Positions 10,601 through 21,502 of a DNA stretch of 64,000 nt are shown piece by piece. The position numbers were made by a program, and so were the translations under genes. Each line of letters opens with the position of its first letter. The first letter of the stretch is position 1. Source of the DNA: Culex pipiens pallens (taxonomy: Eukaryota > Arthropoda > Insecta > Diptera > Culicidae); NCBI RefSeq assembly GCF_016801865.2, contig NC_068938.1, forward strand, positions 221,232,663-221,296,662, given 5' to 3'. The notes beneath the pieces are model-generated. The model searched no databases, was not told the origin of the DNA, and saw only the letters and a program-made list of their open reading frames with translations.

Positions 10601-13573
10601 CTTTACGTCCGTTGGACGCGCCTACTGCGTTAAAAATTCAGGTATTTTTAGACCTCACTGTTGCGTTCCTCAAATCGCATCGCATCGCCTACTTTACCTT
10701 GAGGCTATCGCATTTCGCGCAACAAAAAAAAAAAAAAAAACTGCACACTTCTGACACTTTGATGATCGTGGTGTGTTTGTGCGATTTGTTTATGCTTTGC
10801 AGCGCACATTGCCCTGGCGCGGGGTCATTTTGTGCAGCAAGTGCAGCAAGTGCCCCCGCTGCGAAGAGCAAGAAGAACAAGAACTTTCAATTCAGCAAAT
10901 CCGGTCCATTGACCGGGGTTCAAGCTAGTCGCGTCGATAAGGTTGATAAGACCTGGTGTGTGATCTACCGGAGTCATCTCCGAGGCCGCTAACTGTTTCT
11001 TCGTCGGAAAGCGGCGGCGCGGTGACCATTAGTGGGGCAGTAAATTGTCTATCGCGGCGGTATGCTAATTGAATCGAGTGTCACGCATATCAACGGGCCT
11101 GAACCGGCTGGCCGGCCGGCCGCAAGCCGTTACTTGCCGCGGCAGGTCAATGGCCAGCGGCTGTGACGGCAGCGAAGAAACACAAACGATGAGGCAAGCT
11201 CGCTCACGTTCTTGCGAGAGACCAGATTTTCGGTGATTTCTGTTTGAGATGCCGTTCGTTGACCAGCCGGACTCTCAGAGATTCTTGGTTCTGGACGGTT
11301 TCGACACACGCACACACATGTGTTGTCTCTCATTCGCACATTAGCACGCAAGTTCGGTGGTGAGATTTATTCATCTAGTTGTATTTGACATTCTTGAATA
11401 TCGTTACAAGCAAAACAACAAAATGTTCACATAAACGTGAACAATGTTCACGGCATCGTGAACTTATCAACTTTCAAGGTGCTTTTTGTGTATGATCAAA
11501 TTAGGGGAAACTCAGTTTATTTTTAGAAAACATATTCCGTGACTTTTTCCCGTAACCTTAAAAAAAGATCCACCAGAGATTGCCATCGATGGCACGAATC
11601 ATGACCAACGTTAGACCCCACAAAAGAGTGGGGGGTACACAGATTTGTCCGTCAATTGCTTCACTTCCATGTCACGTCTGGCCGTCCGAGGTAAAAGTGT
11701 CTAAACCGGATTGCTCGGCCGAGCCATCGGATTTCGTGTAGAAGGGCAACAGCAAGCAACGTTTTTTGTGTGTGGTCACTTCAAATTCCAAGAATCTCGC
11801 CGAGGACGCACTTTCACAAGCACGAATTTTGCGCGAAATGGTTTTTATTGGCGAAATAGCAAAAAAAAAACGTGCGAATAAAAAAGCACGTGGTTACGCG
11901 GAAGAGCTTTCGCAACCTTTCGCGCGATCGTAGCAAGCTTCTCGACACACTTCTTCCACGCAGACCGTACACGCAGAACTTGTTCTGCCGAAAAAGAGAA
12001 TCTCTCTGTAGAGTCGCCGCTTTGCAAATGATATCTGATTCATTTCGGCGACTTTCGACCACTCGCGATCGTACGACCTTTCGCGCGCAAATTTCGACGC
12101 AGGGGTCACACGCTATCGGCCTGCTGCGATCTCCGCAGAAAGTAAAGCGACACTTTTTCGGACCCTCTCTCCTTTAATGAGTGCTCATTTTCGGTGAGAT
12201 TTGCACAAGGTTGTGTACCGTTTTGAAAAAGTGGTTTTCGCTAATGATATTTTTTTCTTTTTTTTTTGTTTGCACACACACGCGATGACGCGAACTCGCA
12301 CACGACGGAACCGGTTCCGAAAAAAAACTGGTCCTGGACCTTTCGCGAGAGGGTTATGTAACACGCGTGTGTGTGTGTGCTCAAGTTGTTCTGGGGATCT
12401 GGGGAATGATCTCATGATTCGTTCGGATGACAGTTACTCCCGCTGACGGGTGACAGCTTGACAGGTGCAGGGGGGATAAACAACGGATTTGTTGGTGGGG
12501 GGAAATGTTAGGACCGTTCTCGACGGATTTTCTAGCAGAGATGTCTTCATTCGAGGAGATGTACCCGCAGGGATGCAAGCGAAAAGTGAAGGGATAATTT
12601 GTCTACTGTCCAAGCTGTCAGTTGGCTGTCAAACGTGAGAGTTTTCTTTGCTGCAAAGACTGCTTGCAATTTTTGAAAGAAGACTGTTTCTTAATTTAAA
12701 ACAAAATTCAATAAAGAATGGTTAAAAATTACAAAAAAAAAATCGAAGCAATTCAACTGTCAAACTGACAAATCTAGCCCGCGAAGGGAGCGTCCTTTTA
12801 CCCAGCAGTAAAATTCAATTTATTTTCCCCGCAAAGTTCGAACCCTATCATTATCGGCTGAGTTATGCAAACTGCCGAATTTGACATCTCACTTCTGTTT
12901 CGATAACGACAACAATGCGCGCGGTGGGCTTAAAAGTGCCAATTTTCCCAAGCTCCCTCTTGTTCGAAGCAGAGCAGTCCCATGATCCGGAACGATTAAT
13001 CACCGCCGGGGTCTTACACCGAATAAATGGTTATTTTTATTGCCGTGGTCATCCAATTTTTTTGAGCGCGGCTTTTGGCTGTTGTGCCCAGTCAGTGACT
13101 AGTTGGTACTCCTTGCGCACTCGATAAAGAGAAAGGAAAGGAAAAAATGAAATTTTAATTCCAACCTTTCGTGGTCCAATTTTTCCTGGCCGAATCGACG
13201 ATTGGGCGGGACAATTGTTTTCAATGGGGCATTTATGCTCACACCTAAGCGAATTTTTTTTTCAATTTTTCAGAATTTTTTTAACAATCCTTAAAAACTA
13301 AAATCTAAAATCTATGTACTCGATATTTTAAATCGTCAATTTCAGCAATACTCATAAAAATCTGAATTATATTTTTTTTTTGCATTTTTGACACTTACCA
13401 AGTCTTTTCCTAAATGACGTAACGCTTTCAAAATAAATATTTTTAGGCAACATTTTTTGGTATTTCTAAAATCTCAGGGAAATCGTAAGCTAACATAATA
13501 TGTTTTACCCAACCCTCCTTGTATTATTGTTTTTTTTTGTCATGACATCTTATAATTAAATGCAATAAAAACA
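7607..13573. other. Mostly single-copy intronic DNA, no gene seen
   Basis: 7960-8110 is a fragment of a dispersed repeat also seen at 54090-54150 and 54625-54665 (shared GAGTGATAG, AACTATCATTTGAT and AAAGTTCGAT blocks). The rest is GC-mixed and probably unique, with heptamers at 8544, 10620 and 10687, a GGCCGGCC cluster near 11110 and A-runs near 8300 and 10725. From about 13250 it becomes AT-rich. Open frames are short and unlike known families. Confidence 0.4.
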
Positions 13574-13596
13574 TCAATTTAAATTGTTTACTTTTC

Positions 13597-14568
13597 TAAT
13601 CTAATCTAATCGAACACAAGCGCAGCCAGTCCGAAGAAAGCATCCTGGAAGAACTTGTGGTAAGATTACGCCTCAAGTCCTTTCTTGTCAATATTAATGA
13701 TTACAGTACATCCGAGTTACCCCGAAAATGTATAGCAAAAATTAAAGCGGCCAGGCCTACTGCGTTGCATTAACCGCAGAGACAGATTCTGTGAACGGAT
13801 CACATTTCACAGAATCATCAGGGGAGGAAGGATGCGTGGACATACCGTACCAAACGCTCCGAATCAGTTGTGGTGTGGTGTGTTAGTGTAAATTTGGCAG
13901 ATAATAATATTTAGAGACGGGGGGAGGGAGGGAATGAGGATAGGAGAAAGGGAAGGTGGGAAAGGGATAATATGGATATATCATTTGATCAATAGGATAT
14001 TATATAAAATAAGGGAAAAAATCATCTATCAAATAATGATAGATAAAATGGATAGATCTCACCAACTCAAGATTCTTCAACTCCAGGCAGCTGGCAACCG
14101 TTTCCGTATTTTTATATTCTCCGTCACATCCAGATGGGCGAAAAACTCTTCCACGATGACGATGGTCGTCGAAATCATGTGCGCCACGAAACCAACCTTG
14201 GGCTTGCTCCTTATTCAGCGTCTGGTCACGGGTCCACCGTCCGGATCTTTGGTCACGAGCAGCAGCTTGCAACGCGCACCCTTGAAGCAATCTCGAGCAC
14301 CGGTTAGTAGTGCGGACAAATCCGGTACATAACCCATCGTGGCCTTCATGGCGTTCATCGTGCCAGTGCTTCTTCCAGGATCCAAAATCGAGCTTCTTAT
14401 AAATCCACAGGAACCACCGTCGCAACTGCCGAAACCACTGGCTTAATCCAAAAATCCGCGTTGATTCAAATACTTCTGAAAACTTTTTTCTAAAAACTGA
14501 TCGTAGAGAAAAAAACGACAGCAGAAAAAAAACACGTCTGCCCGCACGCCTGGCTTACTGTGATCCCC
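13597..14568 (-). mobile_element. Retroposed insertion with 23-bp target-site duplication
   Basis: An identical 23-bp direct repeat flanks the segment (13574-13596 and 14569-14591; it begins TCAATTTAAATTG). Such long duplications come from target-primed reverse transcription by LINE machinery. Read on the minus strand the insert ends in GATTA repeats (plus strand CTAATCTAATCTAATC at 13597), a short microsatellite-like tail typical of some non-LTR retrotransposons. At 972 bp it is too short for an autonomous LINE. It is therefore a 5'-truncated or internally deleted LINE, a long SINE, or a retrocopy. It contains the coding-like stretch at 14077-14358 and one GCCTACT heptamer. Confidence 0.7.
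14077..14358 (-). pseudogene. Degenerate coding-like stretch of unknown family
   Basis: One minus-strand frame starts MNAMKATMGYVPDL, reads 47 residues to an in-frame TGA (14215-14217), and continues 45 residues to a second stop at 14077. Residue composition looks protein-like (for example GARCKLLLVTKDPDGG before the stop and AHMISTTIVIVEEFF after it). I do not recognise the family. An overlapping frame is open longer (141 codons, 14000-14425), but it looks less protein-like. It lies wholly inside the retroposed insertion, so it is either residual retrotransposon coding sequence or a captured gene piece. It could also be chance. Confidence 0.3.
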
Positions 14569-14591
14569 TCAATTTAAATTGTTTACTTTTC

Positions 14592-16014
14592 ATTATTTTT
14601 TTTTCAAAATGGTAAACATAGGGGAACTATACCCTTTCTCAGCCTATTTCTATTATCGGCCTATCAGCACTTTGATCATAAATTACAACTTTCATAAAGC
14701 GTTTTTGACTGTTCCAAAGTAATAATTAGCTCGAATAAAAGTGAGCAAACAACTCTCAATTGTTGATATATCTGAAAACGTTGATTTAATAGCGTATAAC
14801 GGCAATAGTGATGAGAATTGGTTGAACGGCTTAGAGTGATTAAAATAGGTATATTTCCCCTATATATTTCGGAATCGATCGTTAATTGAATTTTTTTTTT
14901 CTAAAATAATGTCCTCGTACTTTTTTTGATGTTTTTTTTGTCTTTTGTAAATTTTAATATAACAAAAAAAATATAGATTTCAAATACATCAAATCAGAAG
15001 AATATTTTTTTCCAATAATTCGATTTTAAAGGCGGCTGTAGTTAAATTATATTACAATCTTTACATTTTCACAAAGCTAGAGTAATTTTATTAATTTTTC
15101 GTCCATGCTATTCTGATTTACCCTTCATTTCAAGGGGATTATCCATAAATCACTTCGCTAATTTTTTGTTGTATTTTTATTCTAAATTTCTTTTTTTTTC
15201 ATTTCATTAAGTAAATGATAGGTGGTCCACCAACAGTTCATTTCGAAGAATATATGGTTGGTTTTAATTCAAATAGAAATCTATCAAAATTTTCAAAAAA
15301 AAAAAACAGTAATCATTTATCAATAGTGAATCTTTTTTTATGTTTTATGTTAAATAGTATAACTATTTAGAATAAAAATTCCGTTTTATTGATAGGATAA
15401 AAAATAATGCAAAAGTAATTCTTAACATAAAAAATCCGTCCAATAGTTTCCAAGATATCGTCAGTTGAAAATTACAGGCTAATTAGGTGACACTTAGAAA
15501 AAATCCAAATTCCAAAATCCAAAGTTCCAAAATTGGAAATTTCTTAGCTTCCCAAATTTTTTTTTCAGCTGTGCTTTTCTTTTAAGATATATTTTCAAAA
15601 TGCAAAAAAAAAATTTATAAAAAAGTTGTGAAGTATTTTTCAATTGCAATTTGATTTTGCTTCTTAAAAAATGATTTTCAATATTTTTATTTATGGTTGC
15701 AAAATTTTCCAAAAAACTAAGATTTTAAAAAAATTATCGTATCTCAGTCAATAATAAAATCAATACAAAAAAAAGGGCATGATTCGATCATCCAAAGTTA
15801 CACACAAACCTTCGGATAATCGGAGTCTGGATAGTATTTCTTAATTCATTCATATTATGCAAATTTGTGACAGTAGCATAACTGTAACAATGTTTACATC
15901 TAAGATCTGACAAAAACAAAAGTTGTATCGAAAAAAAAAGATTTTGCATCGAAAATTTTCAAAAAATCTTAAGATTTTTTAAATAAATCCAGACATGCCA
16001 AAAATGATTTTAAA
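14592..16014. other. AT-rich DNA with repeat fragments
   Basis: Low-complexity, T- and A-run rich. Near 15811 there is a CTTCGGATAATCG motif, the end of a pogo-like MITE family seen again at 17785-17975, 44855-44965 and 54675-55057. No coding sequence. Confidence 0.45.
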
Positions 16015-16022
16015 CGCAGGAG

Positions 16023-17691
16023 TAGAGCGTCCATTTTCCCGGGGTTACAAATTTCCCGGGAAACGGGAAATTTTCAACCAATTTCCCGGGAAATCCCGGG
16101 AATTCCCGGGAAATTTTAAATTTATTGAAAATTGTTCTAATCTTGGTTCTGAATCATATTTTGCATCAAAATGGAATAAAACAGCGACTTTAATGGTTGA
16201 ATAAGTGTCAAGATCAACTAATAGCTTGACTGCATGTAAAAATTCATACAACTACAAGAAAATTTATATTTTTTTTAAATTTTAAAAGCTCAAATCGTAC
16301 AAATCAAAAAAATCAAATTATTCGCTCTACAGCATTGCCTTGGTGTTCTCGATTACGAGATTCCTACTCGAAACTAGGTGTCCGAAGGCTTGATTGTTGA
16401 GGCAATTGCAAACCTCTTTTTACACCTAAGCTTCCATCCACCCCGGGATTCGAACTGACGACCTTTGGATTGTGAGTCCAACTGCCTACCAGCGACTCCA
16501 CCGAGACAGGACCCAGGGAGACGACTCCTACACCTGGATTGAGCTAACGACCTAACCTCTAGGTTAGACCGGGACCAACATTTACTTCCCTGTCCGACGG
16601 AAGGCGTGATCAGACAAATCTCGTCTCAAAATTTGCCACCGGGACCTTCTGGGATCAAACCCAGGCCGACTGGGTGAGAGGCAACCACGCTTACCCCTAC
16701 ACCACGGTCCCGGCCAAATCGTATCGTACAATAAATCTAAAAAATATCTCTGGTATTTTTTGTTGAGAAGTATTTTTTCACGTTTGGACAGTAAATAAAA
16801 TGAATCCATACTCCACAATCTTAAAAAAAAACTTGCTTCTGTGACCAGTTTGAGAGACTATCTTTAACAAAATTGTAAAGCTTTTTAGTTTTTCCTTAAA
16901 AATCTAGCTTCTCGTGTTTGTTTTACTTCAAACAACTCGATGTTTTGACATATTTGGAACAAGTTTTTAAACTTTGTTTGCATTTTTCGGGCACCTCTTC
17001 AACAATACAAAGTAGTTATTCAGTGATTTTTTTAATGATTTTTTCCACATCGTTTTCTGGTTTATAATTGACTTCTGTTAAACGTTTTTTCATAGAACGA
17101 ATACATGATTTAAATTATACGATAAATTGTCATCATCCCACTACCACTCTTCCATTTTTTCATGTTAAACCTGAGTGTTAGCATTGTTGCACCAGTGCTC
17201 TATAATTCTTTTACTTTAAATTTCAATGTTTTTTAATGAATTGAAGTAATTCTTCTTGCATAAACCTATTTGAAATATTTAATGATACCAATTCAATTTT
17301 CATCTTATTTGATCATGGTAAACAAAAACGTAAACAATCTCAATTTTGCTTTGGCGGTAAAGGGTTTAAATATTCTTTATTCTATATCCAATTATTCTTT
17401 AAAAAGTTTACCTGAATTGTAATAGTTTATTTTCACTAAGCCAAGTCTATTTCCTGTTGCTTCAGAAATTAATATTATCAGAAATAAATCTTAATATTAA
17501 ATTGTGTTTTTCTTTTCTAGAGCACTTTAAAAAATTAGGTCCAAAAAGTTAGGAAAATGTATACTTCCGCTTGAATTTCGGGAATTCCCGGGAAATTTAT
17601 AAATTTCCCGGGAAACGGGAAATATTTTTTTACGGGAAATCCCGGGAATTCCCGGGAAATTTTTTCCCGGGACGGGAAATTGGACGCTCTA
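16023..17691. mobile_element. Non-autonomous hAT element, 1669 bp
   Basis: Flanked by a perfect 8-bp duplication CGCAGGAG (16015-16022 and 17692-17699), the hallmark of hAT transposition. Terminal inverted repeats read TAGAGCGTCCA then TTTCCCG. Both ends carry clusters of the self-complementary block TTTCCCGGGAAA, which may be subterminal transposase-binding sites. No transposase frame remains; the interior is AT-rich and hosts a SINE. The same family recurs at 40209. Confidence 0.88.
16300..16714 (-). mobile_element. tRNA-derived SINE with two tRNA-like modules
   Basis: Nested in the hAT element and flanked by the direct repeat CAAATCGTA (16291-16299 and 16715-16723). On the minus strand the first module (about 16712-16640) begins GGGACCGTGGTGTAGGGG and has a B-box-like GGGTTTGATCCC. 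The second (about 16510-16440) has GTTGGACTCACAATCC and the B box AGTTCGAATCC. Two tRNA-related units in one SINE is the architecture reported for Twin of Culex pipiens. Membership of that family is plausible, not shown. The tail is A/T-rich at the 16300 end. Confidence 0.8.
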
Positions 17692-17699
17692 CGCAGGAG

Positions 17700-19645
17700 A
17701 ATGTATTTTAATTTGATTTTAGCTGGTTGCCCTTGAATTTTCATTGAAATTTTGAAGTTTATTGTATAAATATTTTTTTTTGCCCCCTGATTTTTCGGGC
17801 CAAATTCACCAAATTCATTTTCTCAATATTTCATCACCACCATTTTGGCCACCATCTTGGATTTAATAATTGAATAAACATCAAAAAATAAGACAACACA
17901 AATAATATTTTCTTCGTGTTTCGATTATCCGATAAGAAAAATGTCGAAGGCCTTCGGATAATCGAGTCTGAAGCGTAAATTTTTTTTTGATAAATTTTGC
18001 TCAATATTTCTACATTGACCTTAAAATCAAATGAAATTTGTAATAACTAGCCTTATCGATGAAAAAACAAAATCTACTAAATTAATTGAAAGACCAATCC
18101 AACTTGAATCTTTCTAGAATTATTTGTTTAAAAAATAAACACCTTCCCCCTCAAAAAAAGGAATAAATAAGAAAACGTATCATTCCACTACCCCATTAAA
18201 AAATCGAGCCCTTTTGTCGATATGATAATTGAACATTTTTCATGCTCCTTTTGCGGTCTCTCTCCATCTCGCTCTCTCCCTCTCTCTCTCGTTGATGGTA
18301 TTTGCCGGCGGCGTCCAACAATTAATCATAAAGTCCACCGCGCCGACAACAACAACAACGAGACCAACTCGGAAGCCACGGGCATACGAGGGGGCTGCCC
18401 ATAATTAGTGCTACATGCAGATATAAAACTCTGTGCGCGCGCGCTGGCCAGACCAACAATGCGATAAAAAGCAAACTCGCGATCGCGCTCCTCGCGCCAA
18501 CTTGTTGCAATTTCAATCTAATTTTTAATGAGCATCGCGCCGCCACCGAAGTTCGTGAGCCGCGGGCGGAAGGCAAACTGTGTCACGAACCACGCCCGAA
18601 CCCCCTCCCCTTCTGTCGGTGGGTTCCTGCGGCCAGCCCGGGAGGTCCACACTTCTGGTTTTCCACATGGTCAGGTCTGAACGGTTGAATTCTTGGCACT
18701 CAACCGTGCCCTGACTTCCTCGAGGCCTTTGAACTTCTTTTTTCTCTCCTGCAATCAATCGCCACAAGCTGTTTGATTTTACCCCAATTGCCCCCGCTCC
18801 CCTCTTTCTGGAACTCAACCTCAGGCAAATTGTTCTACATTAAATTAATTTTCCATATGTGCGCGAGCGGCTTTATCCAATCTCTGGTGGCCAGAAGGCA
18901 CCATCAGCTATATAGTCTCCAGCTACTGGGCCAACATTTTCCCCTGCATGGTGGTTCGTGCTAAGTCAAGTGCGCTCAGCTCAGTGGCATAACTTCTTTT
19001 AAAAGGTAAACACACAACCACACCTGGACTCCTTGCGGGAACGAGCTATTCTCCGCTGTTTCCTTTAAAATCGTGCTTCTTTCCCAACCTCAAGTATGCT
19101 ATTTTCCCTCACTTTTCCTCACCGCCACCCTTCTTTTCCGAGGCCTTACATGAGCGCAAGGTAGATAGTGATGGTTGCTTTACCTTGCCTTCTCCTCCCG
19201 ATATCGCGCCGCAGGTTCTTGAGAAAGTGAATCAATTGGAGGGAGAATAAGTGGACGAGCGAGCGATGAAGACGTATAGAGCGAGAGTGCAATTTGCCAG
19301 CTCTGACTGCGGGAGAACCGGCAAGATGACAAATGGGAGCGAAACTGTTTTGAGATGTTTGATTAAAGTTGTGAGAATGAGAACTTAGAAATAGAAGAAA
19401 GTATGGATATTTTATTTTAGGTCAGAATATTTAATTTATATTATATTATAATATATTATTCACATTAAATTCTCAGATTCGTTTGCAAGAAGTTCCTACT
19501 GAAAGTTACACAAATTCTAGTAGTCTTGATACAGAAATTTTCAAACATTTTTTTCCGAAAAGATCAAGAATTTTACAATTGTTTCATTGGACCATTTGTT
19601 GCTGAGCTATTGATACTAGAAAATGTAGGGCTGTTTGGGTGAGAC
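17700..19645. other. Repeat-edge and single-copy DNA
   Basis: 17785-17975 is a partial pogo-like MITE copy in minus orientation (shared CCAAGATGG-type block and a CTTCGGATAATCGAGTCTG end). 18230-19390 is GC-mixed and probably unique, with a CT-rich run at 18260-18295 that is not followed by an acceptor. 19400-19640 is AT-rich, with a TATA-type low-complexity run at 19436-19460. Confidence 0.45.
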
Positions 19646-19648
19646 TTA

Positions 19649-19826
19649 AGGAGGTATTAGAAAATGATAAACACACTCGCACTTTTTTACAGTTTGGCAG
19701 TTTGCCTGCATTTGTTTGCAGTAACATACGCCTGGATACATTTTGCTTTGTTTGCGAGTTTTAAAAACTGTCAAACACGAAAAAGTGCGAGATTGTTTGT
19801 TTGTTTGTCACAGTCTAATACCTCCT
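19649..19826. mobile_element. PIF/Harbinger-like MITE
   Basis: A 178-bp unit bounded by the inverted repeat AGGAGGTATTAG and flanked by TTA on both sides (19646-19648, 19827-19829), the 3-bp duplication used by PIF/Harbinger elements. A second internal inverted pair (CTCGCACTTTTT with AAAAAGTGCGAG) lets it fold into a hairpin. It interrupts a dispersed repeat that is present without this insertion near 45700-45960. Confidence 0.75.
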
Positions 19827-19829
19827 TTA

Positions 19830-20862
19830 GAAAACATCAATTTTCTTTTTTCTTTATGTGGCTATATCTTAAAAACGGCTCACTTTATGAAAATATCTGC
19901 AAAGTACTTTTCAACTGCAAATTTAATATTACATTTAAAAACTAAGGCCATTGCAAATAGTTTTCAAAGTTTGTACGCCTCCCCTCCTCTTTCAATATTG
20001 GCTCGAATCAACGTGCAATCAACAAAAACTATTATTATTTTTTTCGACATAACTTAGATTATTTTTGAAAATAATGATTGTAAAACAACTGTACCGATGT
20101 ATTATGCATTTTGAAACACTTTTTTCATTGAAATGTTAAAACCTTGACCAGTAATTTCAATTATTTTTTTGAACCCTTTAGTATCTACCAGCCTTCAATC
20201 TAACAGTTCTCCATTATTTAATTTCCAAGCCAATGTTTGATCTTCAACCAGCGTTAAAAAGAAGTAAATTAATTTATTTTTAAAAATATTATGGGTTTTG
20301 TTGATGGTGTTGGCAACGTTATCAAACATGTCATTTTGACAAACAAGATATTTTTATTATTTCAATATTTGTAAAACACGGTCTTACAACATATTGTCGC
20401 AGCTTACGAGCTTCCAAAAATGTAGAACAAAAAACTGCCAAAATATTATTTTTAAAGGTTATTGTGTCAGGAAAAAAAACTAAACCTAAACAAGATGTAA
20501 AAATATACTCTGAAACTTGAGATAAAAATTATTGCGAAGTCATATGATGTATTTTAGATCTCTGATCAATTTAAAAAAATAGACTATAATACTACTTGCA
20601 CCTTGTCCGGATGATTTTTGAACAAAATTTTATATATTCTTCAAATTATTGGATTTTTTGCCAAAACCAGAATTTCTCGAAGTCTGGAATATATTTCTTA
20701 TTTTGTTCCGGTTTTCCAGAATTCAAAAATCAAAAAAAAAAATCAAATTCATTCTAATTTCATTGTGACTTGATTTTTTCCTTGATATCATGTATTGTAC
20801 ATCAATAATTATGTTTACTTGTTTTCTTTAAGCCAAAGATCTTAAATTTATGTTTTTAAGTA
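19830..20862. repeat. AT-rich dispersed repeat remnants
   Basis: 19850-20010 matches, at family level, stretches near 45820-45910 and 61890-61950 (blocks CTTTATGAAAATATCTGCAA and GGCCATTGCAAATAG). The remainder to 20862 is AT-rich with no feature seen. Confidence 0.5.
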
Positions 20863-21058
20863 CCGTCATCTGGAGCAAATTGGGACAGCTGTTTTAGCAA
20901 TGATGCAGCCTAACATCTTGATATTTTTGAGTGATTTTGGTTTGACCAGATTCACAGCAACAACATGTGTACATCCATTTCCAAATTCGAATATTTCAAC
21001 TGCTCGAAAACGTGTTGTCCCTATTCAGACTTTAGTCTCGATTCACCCCAGATGACGG
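20863..21058. mobile_element. TA-flanked MITE with CCGTCATCTGG termini
   Basis: A 196-bp unit with terminal inverted repeats CCGTCATCTGG/CCAGATGACGG, flanked by TA on both sides as expected for Tc1/mariner-type targets. Related, more decayed copies lie at about 40740-40935 and 61340-61450. Confidence 0.8.
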
Positions 21059-21210
21059 TACTTACTTTCTGTAATCAATGTATTCTTAACTTACATTTTG
21101 CTTCAGGATTATAACATATGGGTCATTTAATTTCAAACTTATAAATACGTAAAATCCACTTAATATCAAGCTAAAATATTTTTTTTTCAATTTAAAGTAT
21201 AAATAACCAA

Positions 21211-21502
21211 TCTATATATATAAAAAATTTCGATGGTTTTGTTCGAACGCGAATCAATTCAACACGGAATGTCGGATCGAGGTTCTCTTTGTTGCGTTGA
21301 GTTCGTATGAGCCCAAGGAAGGTTTATATGCTAAAAAAATACCACTATGGCCACTCTGGAACCGATTCCGGAGCATCGGCAAATTGTATGGGAAAATTTA
21401 CGTAAACTCAAGTTTTGATCACAGGAGGCTGAATTGGCAAAAAATCAAAAAACGTCAACAAACGAAAAAATGGCAGAACGAAGTTTGTCGGGTAAGGCTT
21501 GT
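21211..21502 (+). mobile_element. Non-autonomous Helitron
   Basis: Begins TCTATATATATAAAA after an A (an A/T insertion point) and ends in the GAAGTTTGTCGGGTAAGG region, which resembles the 3' ends of insect Helitrons. No inverted repeats or target duplication are seen, as expected. The final CTAG-type terminus is degraded, so the end is approximate. Confidence 0.65.
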
